Assembly (NCBI GenBank): GCA_002441055.1
Contig: DJWR01000212.1
Span: 1-16,117, forward strand
Length of the DNA stretch: 16,117 nt
Source: Caulobacteraceae bacterium UBA6225
GTDB lineage: Bacteria > Pseudomonadota > Alphaproteobacteria > Caulobacterales > Caulobacteraceae
Reading direction: 5' to 3'
In this document: positions 1 to 6,296 of the stretch, piece after piece
Layout: each line of letters begins with the position of its first letter
Position numbering within the stretch: the stretch's first letter is position 1
The notes under the pieces: model-generated
What the model was told of the DNA's origin: nothing
What the model saw: the letters and a program-made list of their open reading frames with translations, nothing else
The model's database searches: none
Translations under genes and position numbers: made by a program

Positions 1-282
1 TATCGCTGGGAGGCGGGCGGGCGCTCGCGGGTGCGCGCGGCGCTGCAGTTGGGATCGGTGGAAGGGGTCGAGGCCCGCCGCCTGCGCCGTGATGCGCCTG
101 AGGCTGTGGTGGAGTTGCTGGCGCTGACCTTCGAGCCTGATCCTGAGTCGCCAGGGGGCGCGCTGATCTTGAGTTTCGCCGGTGGCGGGGACCTCAAGGT
201 CAAGGTGGAATGTGTCGATGCGGTGCTGGCCGATGTCTCAGCGCCCTGGCCCACCCCTCGGACCCCCCGGCACGAGGTCTGA
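1..282 (+). CDS. DUF2948 family protein, C-terminal part (5' truncated)
   Basis: The reading frame is open from the first base of the window to a TGA at 280-282, so only the last 93 residues are present and the start lies outside. The visible protein begins YRWEAGGRSRVRAAL and contains a VEGVEARR stretch, a FEPDPESPGGALILSFAGGGDLKVKVECVDAVLADVS core and a polar tail. This pattern matches my memory of DUF2948, a small uncharacterised alphaproteobacterial family usually encoded between murA and hisD. hisD follows 78 bases downstream, which supports the call. The function of the family is unknown. A GTG at 31 could be read as a start, but the family homology continues upstream of it, so it is treated as internal. 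Confidence 0.75.
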   Translation, partial: YRWEAGGRSRVRAALQLGSVEGVEARRLRRDAPEAVVELLALTFEPDPESPGGALILSFAGGGDLKVKVECVDAVLADVSAPWPTPRTPRHEV

Positions 283-344
283 GGAACACGCCAACGCCGT
301 CGGCGGCTGTGGCTTCGCAGCCATGGCGCTCTGCGCAGCCCGTC

Positions 345-359
345 GCTACATAGCGCCAT
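345..359 (+). promoter_or_regulatory. Candidate -10 element and dyad at the hisD start
   Basis: GCTACATA at 345-352 resembles the Caulobacter housekeeping -10 consensus GCTANAWC. It lies 8 bases before the hisD ATG, so transcription would begin at or within a base or two of that ATG. No Shine-Dalgarno sequence is visible, which fits a leaderless mRNA. The right arm of an 8-base perfect inverted repeat (ATGGCGCT at 323-330, AGCGCCAT at 352-359) overlaps this element. No good -35 is seen. Confidence 0.4.
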
Positions 360-360
360 C

Positions 361-1656
361 ATGCGCCGCTTACATTTTTCCGATGTCGATTTCGAAGCCC
401 GTTTCGCCGCCCTGGTGAGCGAACGGCGTGACACCCCTGAGGATGTGGAGGCCAGCGTCCGCGACGTGCTGGCCGCCGTGCGGGCCGAGGGCCTGGCCGC
501 GGTGCTGCGCTTTGGGGCCCAGTTCGACGGGGTCGCGCTGGACGAGGCCAGCCTGAGGGTTACGCCTGAGGAGATTGAGGCTGGGGCGGCGGCCTGTGCG
601 CCGGAGGTCCGGAACGCCATCGCCTTCGCCGCCGAGCGCATCCGCACCTATCATGAGCGTCAACGCCCCGCCGACGCCCGGTTCACGGATGCGGCCGGGG
701 TTGAGATGGGCTGGCGCTGGGGGCCGATCGAGGCGGTGGGCGTCTATGTGCCGGGCGGCCGGGCCGCCTATCCCTCCACGGTTCTGATGAACGCTGTTCC
801 CGCCAAGGTGGCCGGCGTCGAGCGTATCGCCATGGTCACGCCGCCAGGCAAACTGCAGCCGGCGGTGCTGGCTGCGGCCCAGGCGGCCGGCGTCACGGAG
901 ATCTGGCGGGTGGGCGGGGCCCAGGCCGTGGCCGCCCTGGCCTTTGGCGCAGGCCCCATCGCGCCGGTGGACAAGATCGTCGGGCCGGGCAACGCCTTCG
1001 TCACCGCGGCCAAGCGCCGGGTCTACGGGGTGGTGGGCATCGACGCCCTGGCCGGTCCCTCGGAGATCGTTGTGGTGGCCGACGGCCTCAACCGCGCCGA
1101 CTGGATCGCCGCAGACCTCTTATCCCAGGCCGAGCATGATCCGGCGGCTCAATCCATCCTGATCACCGACGACGAGGCCTTCGCCGCCCAGGTGGAGGCG
1201 CAGATCGAGGTTCAGATCGCCAGCCTGGCGACCGGCGCCGTGGCCCAGGCCTCCTGGCGTGACCACGGGGCGGTAATCATCGCGCCCCTGGCGGAGTCCC
1301 CACGCCTGGTGGACGCGCTGGCGCCCGAGCATGTGGAGTTTGCGGTCGCCGATCCCGACGCCCTGGCCGATCAGGTGAGGCACGCCGGCGCCATGTTCCT
1401 CGGCCGGCACGCGCCAGAGGCGATCGGCGACTATGTGGCCGGGTCTAACCATGTGCTGCCCACCAGCCGGGCGGCCCGCTTTTCCTCCGGCCTGTCGATC
1501 TATGACTTCATCAAGCGGACCTCGTTCGTGAAGTGTGACGCTGCGGCCTTCGAGGCCCTGGGACCGGCGACCGTGGCCCTGGCCGAGGCCGAGGGGCTGC
1601 CGGCCCACGCCCGGTCTGCGGCCCTGAGGCTCGGCCAAGGCGCTCGGGAAAGCTGA
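361..1656 (+). CDS. hisD: Histidinol dehydrogenase
   Basis: This 431-residue protein is full length for HisD, the NAD-dependent enzyme that oxidises L-histidinol to L-histidine in the last two steps of histidine synthesis in the cytoplasm. Family landmarks are in order: the GVYVPGGRAAYPSTVLMNA nucleotide-site region (about 127-145), GPGNAFVTAAK (208-218), AGPSEIVVVAD (231-241), SQAEHDP (255-261) and APEHVEF (321-327). By comparison with the E. coli enzyme, Q256, H259, D357 and H416 would bind zinc, and E323/H324 would be the catalytic pair. All are present. The ATG at 361 gives the expected N-terminus but has no ribosome binding site; a -10-like sequence just upstream suggests a leaderless message. 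The gene is followed by a 107-base gap before an unrelated envelope gene. Confidence 0.97.
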   Translation: MRRLHFSDVDFEARFAALVSERRDTPEDVEASVRDVLAAVRAEGLAAVLRFGAQFDGVALDEASLRVTPEEIEAGAAACAPEVRNAIAFAAERIRTYHERQRPADARFTDAAGVEMGWRWGPIEAVGVYVPGGRAAYPSTVLMNAVPAKVAGVERIAMVTPPGKLQPAVLAAAQAAGVTEIWRVGGAQAVAALAFGAGPIAPVDKIVGPGNAFVTAAKRRVYGVVGIDALAGPSEIVVVADGLNRADWIAADLLSQAEHDPAAQSILITDDEAFAAQVEAQIEVQIASLATGAVAQASWRDHGAVIIAPLAESPRLVDALAPEHVEFAVADPDALADQVRHAGAMFLGRHAPEAIGDYVAGSNHVLPTSRAARFSSGLSIYDFIKRTSFVKCDAAAFEALGPATVALAEAEGLPAHARSAALRLGQGARES

Positions 1657-1763
1657 ACGAAAACTGTCAACGGCTGTCCCGCGTCCGTTCAGGCGTGCGC
1701 CTCTAGGGTCGGAATCACAGGGCCACACCGGGCCCTCCGATTTCGAACTGATGGAGGCAAGCC

Positions 1764-2393
1764 ATGCCGAAGACCAATGTTTCCAAGCTGACCACCGGCG
1801 CTGCGGCCACCGCCATGCTGAGCGCCCTGTTCCTCACCGCGGCGGCCCCCGCCGCCCACGCGCAGAATTTTGGCGGCGTGCTGGGCTGTAACGCCAGCGG
1901 CGGCAAGCAGGAGGGCGGGGCCCTGATTGGAGCCCTGATCGGGGCGGCGGCTGGCTCCAACCTGGCCAAGAAGGATCGCGGAACCGGCACGGCCCTTGGC
2001 GCGGTGGTCGGCGCGGCGGCCGGCTCGGCCATTGGCTGCAAGCTGCAGCATGACGACCAGGATCGTCGCTATGGCCAGGGTCAAGGCTATGCCTACAACC
2101 AGCCGGCCACCTACACCCACGGGGGCTATCGTCTGGATCGTAATCTGAGCCCGGCTCACTATGTCGGCGGCGGCGGCGCGATGATCGCCCGGTCCACCGT
2201 GAACCTGAGGTCCTCGCCGTCCACCCGCGGCGCCCGGGTCGGCCAGCTGCGGGCCGGGGAGCGGTTCGAGGCCCTGTCCTATGTTCGCGGCAGCGACTGG
2301 ATCCTGGTGGGCCAGAACGGCGTCGGCGTCGGCTATGTCCACGGCGCCTATGTGCAGCCTGAAGGCTACCGCTACGCCGGCTATCGTCGCTAA
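1764..2393 (+). CDS. Secreted glycine-zipper and SH3-domain protein
   Basis: The 209-residue product has a signal peptide (about 1-33, cleavage near AHA/QN), then a glycine-zipper segment at about 51-92 made of repeated GALIGALIGAAAG and GAVVGAAAGSAIG motifs. A Gln/Tyr-rich linker (about 100-134) follows, then a bacterial SH3 domain (about 140-199) with the typical NLRSSPS, GERFEAL, WILV and GYVHGAYV strands, and a short Tyr/Arg tail. Glycine zippers usually insert in or pack against membranes and SH3b domains often bind peptidoglycan, so an envelope-associated role is inferred; the substrate is unknown. A good GGAGG lies at 1753-1757, six bases before the ATG. The gene has its own intrinsic terminator. 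It interrupts the conserved hisD to UPF0262 string, so it is probably a lineage-specific insertion. The two cysteines (C42, C92) flank the zipper. Confidence 0.85.
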   Translation: MPKTNVSKLTTGAAATAMLSALFLTAAAPAAHAQNFGGVLGCNASGGKQEGGALIGALIGAAAGSNLAKKDRGTGTALGAVVGAAAGSAIGCKLQHDDQDRRYGQGQGYAYNQPATYTHGGYRLDRNLSPAHYVGGGGAMIARSTVNLRSSPSTRGARVGQLRAGERFEALSYVRGSDWILVGQNGVGVGYVHGAYVQPEGYRYAGYRR

Positions 2394-2415
2394 GGCCCCG
2401 TCATCCTCCCCGATC

Positions 2416-2448
2416 GCCCCCGCCGCCCCCCGCGGCGGGGGCCTTTTT
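2416..2448 (+). terminator. Strong rho-independent terminator
   Basis: A perfect 11-base-pair GC stem (2416-2426 with 2432-2442) closes a CCCCC loop and is followed by five T residues at 2444-2448. It lies 23 bases after the stop of the SH3-domain gene and separates it from the downstream cluster. Confidence 0.92.
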
Positions 2449-2481
2449 CGTCTGTGGGCGGGCGGAGGAGCTCTAAGCGGG

Positions 2482-2511
2482 ATGACGCCGGGGGGCGGTT
2501 TGCACTAAAGC
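2482..2511 (+). promoter_or_regulatory. Candidate promoter for the UPF0262 gene
   Basis: ATGACGC (2482-2488) resembles the -35 TTGACGS, and ACTAAAGC (2504-2511) matches six of the seven defined positions of GCTANAWC. The hexamer spacer is 18 bases. Transcription would begin near 2518, leaving a short leader of about 22 bases. A promoter is expected here because a strong terminator lies just upstream. Confidence 0.4.
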
Positions 2512-2539
2512 TGGCGCCCAAGACCTTGCCCAGGGCGTC

Positions 2540-3019
2540 ATGGCTGACGACGACCAGAATAACCATCGGCTGCAGAGCGTCGAGATCGACCAGCAATCCC
2601 TGGGCGCGATTTCGCGCGACCAGGAGCAGGAGCGGCAGATCGCCATCTTTGATCTGCTGGAATCCAACCGCTTCGTCCCCGAGGGCGCGGAGCAGGGGCC
2701 CTATGATCTGCGCATGGGGCTGATGGAGAACAGGCTTGTCCTGGATGTCACAGGGCCAGGCTACGAGAAGCGGCACATTCTCTCGCTCTCCCCATTCCGG
2801 ATGCTGATCAAAGACTATTTTATGATCTGCGAGAGCTATTATCAGGCCATCCGCAACGCGACCCCGGCCCAGATCGAGGCCTTGGATATGGGGCGGCGGG
2901 GCCTGCATAACGAGGGCTCCGAGCTGCTGCGGACCCGGTTGGCCGGGAAGATCGAAACCGATCTCGACACCGCCCGGCGGCTGTTCACCCTGATCTGCGC
3001 CCTGCACTACAAGAGCTGA
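2540..3019 (+). CDS. UPF0262 family protein
   Basis: The 159-residue soluble protein matches the UPF0262 family of alphaproteobacteria as I recall it. Landmarks are the early RLQSVEIDQ and QEQERQIAIFDLLESN segments, then FVPEGAEQGPYDLRMGLMENRLVLDV, SLSPFRMLIKDYFMICESYYQAI, and the C-terminal MGRRGLHNEGSELLRTRL region. There is no signal peptide or membrane segment, and no enzyme motif that I can identify; the function of the family is unknown. Length is normal for the family. The ATG at 2540 has only a weak AGGG upstream. The phosphatase gene follows seven bases later, and the same neighbours (hisD before, phosphatase and infA after) are conserved in related genomes, so co-transcription is likely. 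Confidence 0.88.
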   Translation: MADDDQNNHRLQSVEIDQQSLGAISRDQEQERQIAIFDLLESNRFVPEGAEQGPYDLRMGLMENRLVLDVTGPGYEKRHILSLSPFRMLIKDYFMICESYYQAIRNATPAQIEALDMGRRGLHNEGSELLRTRLAGKIETDLDTARRLFTLICALHYKS

Positions 3020-3026
3020 AGGGGGC

Positions 3027-3485
3027 ATGGGAACGGATACTCAAGCGCGCACGCCAGGCGCGGTCCTGTTCGCCTGCAACTTCAACCGGGTCCGCTCTCC
3101 CATGGCTGAAGTCCTGGCCAAGCGCCTTTTGGGCGACCGGGTCTATGTGGATTCCTGCGGGTTGAAGGCTGACACAGAGGCCGAAGGCGCCGATCCCTTT
3201 GTCAGCGCCGTGATGGCCGAGCTGGGATTGGATCTCGCCGAGCACCGGCCCAAGACCTTTGACGAGCTGCACGACGACTCCTTTGACCTGATCATCTCCT
3301 TGACCCCGGAGGCGCAGCACCGGGCGGTGGAGCTGACTCGGCATCGGGCCGCTGAGATCGAATACTGGCCGACCCACGACCCGACTCTGGCTGATGGATC
3401 GCGGGAGAATCGCCTGGCGGCCTATCGTGAAGTTCGCGACGCCCTGGCCCGGCGACTGGTGGAGCGGTTCGGCCCGGCTGATTGA
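3027..3485 (+). CDS. Low-molecular-weight phosphotyrosine phosphatase family protein
   Basis: The 152-residue protein has the family's N-terminal P-loop, C-x5-R-S (C17, R23, S24, in the string CNFNRVRS). C17 would be the nucleophile and R23 the phosphate binder. The general-acid Asp-Pro is D118-P119. Members dephosphorylate phosphotyrosine proteins or, in related branches, reduce arsenate by the same cysteine. No arsenic genes are nearby, so the phosphatase reading is preferred, but the substrate is not known. The protein is cytoplasmic with no signal. AGGGGG lies just before the ATG, seven bases after the UPF0262 stop, so the two genes are probably one transcript. The TGA stop at 3483-3485 lies inside the -35 element of the infA promoter. 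Confidence 0.85.
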   Translation: MGTDTQARTPGAVLFACNFNRVRSPMAEVLAKRLLGDRVYVDSCGLKADTEAEGADPFVSAVMAELGLDLAEHRPKTFDELHDDSFDLIISLTPEAQHRAVELTRHRAAEIEYWPTHDPTLADGSRENRLAAYREVRDALARRLVERFGPAD

Positions 3486-3509
3486 GAGGCCTCTACCGAC
3501 CGCTACAAC
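3482..3509 (+). promoter_or_regulatory. Housekeeping-type promoter for infA
   Basis: TTGAGAG (3482-3488), 13 bases, then GCTACAAC (3502-3509), an exact match to GCTANAWC. This fits the Caulobacter vegetative pattern TTGACGS-N10-14-GCTANAWC. Transcription would start near 3516, giving infA a leader of about 75 bases. A perfect TATAAT also occurs at 3516-3521, but has no -35 at the right distance. Confidence 0.65.
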
Positions 3510-3590
3510 CTGGGTTATAATACAGCTGTGTCCGCAGGGCCGATTCCAGGCCGGCCGGCCGCATCAGGTGAGCGCCCCCATGGAGCCTGC

Positions 3591-3809
3591 ATGGCCAAGG
3601 AAGAGCTGTTGGAGTTTCCCGGCGTGGTCAGCGAAGTGCTGCCGAACGCCATGTTTCGCGTGAAGCTCGAGAACGACCACGAAATCATCGCTCACACGGC
3701 GGGCAAGATGCGAAAGAACCGCATCCGCGTGGCCGTCGGCGACAAGGTTCTCATCGAGATGACGCCTTATGACCTGTCCAAGGGCCGCATCACCTTCCGC
3801 GTCCGCTAG
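3591..3809 (+). CDS. infA: Translation initiation factor IF-1
   Basis: The 72-residue product is a standard single S1/OB-fold IF-1 and shows MAKEELLEFPGVVSEVLPNAMFRV, HTAGKMRKNRIRV and the conserved end YDLSKGRITFRVR. IF-1 binds the 30S A site with IF-2 and IF-3 during initiation. The ATG at 3591 is chosen because it gives the family N-terminus and has GGAG at 3582-3585. The frame is open further upstream to 3528, but that stretch reads as low-complexity leader and has no homology. A good promoter sits inside the end of the preceding phosphatase gene. maf follows after three bases, so infA, maf, the RNase-like gene and yacG probably share a transcript. Confidence 0.97.
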   Translation: MAKEELLEFPGVVSEVLPNAMFRVKLENDHEIIAHTAGKMRKNRIRVAVGDKVLIEMTPYDLSKGRITFRVR

Positions 3810-3812
3810 CGG

Positions 3813-4412
3813 GTGAGCATTCCCTCCGGTTCTGAACCCGCCCGACTTGTCCTGGCGTCTGCCAGTCCGAGGCGTCTTGACCTGTTGGCTCAGCTTGGCC
3901 TCACCCCAGATGAGGTCTGTGCCGCTGACGTGAATGAGGCGCCTCTGAAGGGCGAAACCCCGCGGCGTTGCGCCCTCCGGCTGGCGCAGGACAAGGCAGG
4001 AAGGATCGCGGAGTCGCGTCCAGGCGCCTATGTCCTGGCCGCCGACACCGTGGTGGCGGCCGGGCGGCGGATTCTGCCCAAGGCCGAGACCGATGATGAG
4101 GTTCGGGGCTGTCTGAACCTGCTGTCGGGGCGGAGCCACCGAGTCTACACCGCCGTGGTGCTGCGAGGACCGGGCGGTCGCCAGGCCGAGCGGCTGGTGG
4201 AGACCCGGGTGACGTTCAAGCGGCTGGCCGAGGATGAACTGACGGCCTATCTGGCCAGCGGCGAGGGACTGGGCAAGGCCGGGGGCTACGGCATCCAGGG
4301 CCGGGCCGGGGGTTTTGTGCTGAACCTGCAGGGGTCCTACCCCGCCGTGGTCGGGCTGCCCCTCTATGAAACCCTTTGTCTGTTGCGGGGTCTGGGCTAT
4401 CCCGCAGCATGA
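3813..4412 (+). CDS. maf: Maf family nucleotide pyrophosphatase
   Basis: The 199-residue protein has the Maf signature near the N-terminus, LASASPRRLDLL (14-25), followed by the conserved RLAQDKA (56-62), the catalytic region LAADTVV with D78, the LSGRSHRVYT segment and the C-terminal KAGGYGIQGRAGGFV...GSYPAVVGLPLYET. Maf enzymes hydrolyse non-canonical or surplus nucleoside triphosphates to monophosphates. The GSY-x2-VVGLPL ending resembles the dTTP/UTP branch (YhdE type) more than the m7GTP branch, but the substrate is inferred. The start is a GTG, three bases after the infA stop; there is no better ATG nearby and the signature begins soon after. Its TGA overlaps the ATG of the next gene as ATGA. 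Confidence 0.93.
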   Translation: MSIPSGSEPARLVLASASPRRLDLLAQLGLTPDEVCAADVNEAPLKGETPRRCALRLAQDKAGRIAESRPGAYVLAADTVVAAGRRILPKAETDDEVRGCLNLLSGRSHRVYTAVVLRGPGGRQAERLVETRVTFKRLAEDELTAYLASGEGLGKAGGYGIQGRAGGFVLNLQGSYPAVVGLPLYETLCLLRGLGYPAA

Positions 4413-5449
4413 GCCGCCGCACATACTTTATCGACGAGGGCCTTGGTGAAACCCGAGGCGGGGTCCTATTGGACGGCCGCCCTGAGCGTCTGCTGATCCA
4501 GCGGACGGGGGACAGCGTCCGTCTGGCCCTGGGCGCGCGGCTGCGCGCTCGCGTGGCCCATGTGGAACCCGCCTTGGCCATGGCCTTCCTGGACCTGGGG
4601 GAGGGGGCGGAGGCCAGCGTCTCGTTCAAGCCCGACGCCCGACCCCGTCAGGGGGAGGCGCTTGAGGTTGAGATCCGCACCGAACCCCGGCGAGGCAAAC
4701 TCGCCACCGCGCGCCTGATCGGCCCCGCCCAGGGGGCGCCGGCCCTGCTGTCGCCGCCGCCGACCATGCTTGACCAGCTGCGGCACATGGCCGGGGAGGG
4801 TGAACCGATCACCGGCCGGGTGGCCCGCCAACTGGCCGACGAGGCCGAGGCCGAGGCCCTTGAGATCATTCACCCGCTGCCCGGTGGTGGGACCATCGCC
4901 ATCGAACCCACCCGAGCCTTGACCGCGATCGACGTGGATGTGGGCGAGCGGAAGGGCAACGAGGCCAAGCGCGTCACCCGTCAGGCCAATATGGCCGCCC
5001 TGGCGGTCGCCGCCCGGCTGCTGCGGCTGAAGGGTCTGGGCGGACTGGTGGTGTTCGACATGGCTGGACGGGGGCACGATGGCGCAGCCCTGATGGCGGC
5101 CGCCCGGGCCGCCTTCAATCCAGATAACCCCGGGGTCTCCATCGGCCCAATCAGTCGATTCGGCACGATTGAGCTGACGGCCCCGCGTCGGAGCCGGCCA
5201 GTGACGGAGATTCTCCTGGACCCGTCGGGGCGTCTCACCGCCTTGACCCTGGCCCATCGTCTGGTGCGCCGGCTGGAGGCTGAAGCCGTGGCTGCGCCAG
5301 GAGGGCGGCTGGAGGCGACCTGTTCGCCAGAGGTGGCCGAGGCGGCCCAGCCGGTCCTTAAACTCCTGGCGGCTCGGATCGGCGCCCGGTTCGAGGTCAA
5401 GGGTGATCCCGCCCTGGGGTGGGAGCAGATCAAGGTGCACGCCCGATGA
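4409..5449 (+). CDS. Minimal RNase E/G family protein
   Basis: The 346-residue protein is far shorter than E. coli RNase G (about 490 residues) or RNase E. An S1-like OB fold spans about 39-104. The DNase-I-like catalytic core spans about 157-270. It contains ALTAIDVDVG with D175 and LGGLVVFDMAG with D217, which correspond in position and spacing to the magnesium-binding D303 and D346 of E. coli RNase E. It also has the typical ISRFGTIELT motif (248-257). Only about 55 residues lie between the S1 part and the core, so most of the RNase H-like region and 5'-end sensor is missing. The CPxC Zn-link that joins RNase E protomers is absent: the only cysteine is C305. The ATG at 4409 overlaps the maf stop. 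The tail end overlaps yacG the same way. RNA cleavage is likely from the active site but is not proven. Confidence 0.85.
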   Translation: MSRRTYFIDEGLGETRGGVLLDGRPERLLIQRTGDSVRLALGARLRARVAHVEPALAMAFLDLGEGAEASVSFKPDARPRQGEALEVEIRTEPRRGKLATARLIGPAQGAPALLSPPPTMLDQLRHMAGEGEPITGRVARQLADEAEAEALEIIHPLPGGGTIAIEPTRALTAIDVDVGERKGNEAKRVTRQANMAALAVAARLLRLKGLGGLVVFDMAGRGHDGAALMAAARAAFNPDNPGVSIGPISRFGTIELTAPRRSRPVTEILLDPSGRLTALTLAHRLVRRLEAEAVAAPGGRLEATCSPEVAEAAQPVLKLLAARIGARFEVKGDPALGWEQIKVHAR

Positions 5450-5628
5450 GCAGGGCTGCCTCGCCCAAGGCCAAGTGTCCGATCTGCCGCAAGCCCGTCG
5501 TCCCGGACTACCGACCCTTCTGTTCCAAGCGTTGCGCCGATGTGGACCTGCAGCGCTGGTTCACCGGGGCCTATGCGGCGCCGGCGGTGGAGGTGGAAGA
5601 GGTTTCCGACGGCGACGACGAGGTGTGA
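5446..5628 (+). CDS. yacG: DNA gyrase inhibitor YacG (small zinc-binding protein)
   Basis: The 60-residue protein contains the YacG zinc site: CPIC at 11-14 followed by FCSKRC at 25-30, so C11, C14, C26 and C30 bind one zinc. The conserved RPFCSKRCADVDLQRWF stretch and an acidic C-terminal tail are typical. In E. coli YacG binds GyrB and blocks gyrase from binding DNA. Its ATG overlaps the stop of the RNase-like gene as ATGA, so it is the last gene of the infA-maf cluster. An ATG at 5419 in the same frame is rejected because it lies deep inside the preceding gene and adds no family sequence. Length is normal. Confidence 0.92.
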   Translation: MSRAASPKAKCPICRKPVVPDYRPFCSKRCADVDLQRWFTGAYAAPAVEVEEVSDGDDEV

Positions 5629-5649
5629 AATAAACGCCTCTCGCCGCGC

Positions 5650-5678
5650 TGGACTTCCCCGGGCGGCTCTTTTATAGA
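5650..5678 (+). promoter_or_regulatory. Promoter of tRNA-Phe
   Basis: TGGACT (5650-5655), a 17-base spacer, then TATAGA (5673-5678). Transcription would start near 5685, about 20 bases before the mature tRNA. Confidence 0.55.
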
Positions 5679-5704
5679 CGCGGCTCCCGCGCGGCGGGCC
5701 CAGT

Positions 5705-5780
5705 GCCTGGGTAGCTCAGTTGGTAGAGCAGCGGATTGAAAATCCGCGTGTCGGTGGTTCGAATCCGCCCCCAGGCACCA
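5705..5780 (+). tRNA. tRNA-Phe (anticodon GAA)
   Basis: A 76-base cloverleaf with a 7-bp acceptor stem (GCCTGGG pairing with CCCAGGC), D arm GCTCAGTTGGTAGAGC, an anticodon stem GCGGA/TCCGC with loop TTGAAAA (anticodon GAA at 5738-5740), and a T arm around GGTTCGAATCC. The discriminator is A and CCA is encoded. All invariant positions expected of an elongator tRNA are present. Confidence 0.98.
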
Positions 5781-6133
5781 CTTCCTTTCCCAAGACGAAC
5801 GTCCGACCAGGGATCGCTCTCCGCTGAGCGGTGATGGCCAGTTCCGCCTGAGCATGAAGCTGCGCGCGGCTCTTGGACCCTTCTGCGGCGCCATCAATGA
5901 ATGGGTCGGTCATAGCCTGGGGCTAAGGGCGGCTGTGGCCGGGGCCCGGATGGGGCGCGGCAATCATGTGACAGGCGCAGGCGAACGCTGGCCTCCGTAG
6001 GGGCCCTATCTTGACTTCAATGGGGTCGGCGCTCATTTCGCGCCATGAAATCAGGCCCACGCCGATGGTGCGCGCCAGGGGCCCGATTCTCGCCAGATTT
6101 CCGCCATCTTGAGCGACCGGCGTTCGACGCCGC

Positions 6134-6153
6134 ATATTGCGCCGCAGCAATAT
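6134..6153. repeat. Perfect 7-base inverted repeat in AT-rich patch
   Basis: ATATTGC and GCAATAT flank a six-base spacer GCCGCA. The 20-base dyad is of operator size. It begins an AT-rich patch that also holds TTGCA/TGCAA arms at 6185-6189 and 6204-6208. The binding protein, if any, is unknown. Confidence 0.5.
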
Positions 6154-6296
6154 CATTCACCAGAGCGGCGAATTTCTCCAATTATTGCATAGAATTCATA
6201 TTGTGCAACGCAGCGATACCCCGATTTCTGATTATCTTATCGGTGGTTAGCTGGCTTCTGCGGCACTTGACGCTCCGTTTGGGGGTTGCCAAAGGT

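Noticed and set aside
1719..1736. AGGGCC/GGCCCT hairpin upstream of the SH3-domain gene
   Set aside because: Six pairs with no T-tract and no sign of a known leader; it is as likely to be chance in GC-rich DNA.
3516..3521. Perfect TATAAT before infA as the main -10
   Set aside because: No -35 sits 16-18 bases upstream, while GCTACAAC at 3502-3509 has a well-spaced -35 and fits the Caulobacter pattern better.
5643..5670. GCCGC/GCGGC hairpin followed by TCTTTTA after yacG
   Set aside because: Only five base pairs with a 15-base loop. It may terminate weakly, but the T residues overlap the tRNA-Phe -10 and the stem is too poor to call.
5853..5999. Small + strand frame of 48 codons after tRNA-Phe
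   Set aside because: There is no ribosome binding site, no recognisable domain and no neighbour support; frames this long are common by chance in GC-rich DNA.
5923..6156. Reverse-strand frame of 77 codons
   Set aside because: No homology is recognised, no ribosome binding site is visible, and no downstream partner supports it.
6267..6273. Perfect TTGACGC as a promoter for the hairpin block
   Set aside because: No acceptable -10 follows at 10-14 bases; the best octamer there matches the consensus poorly.
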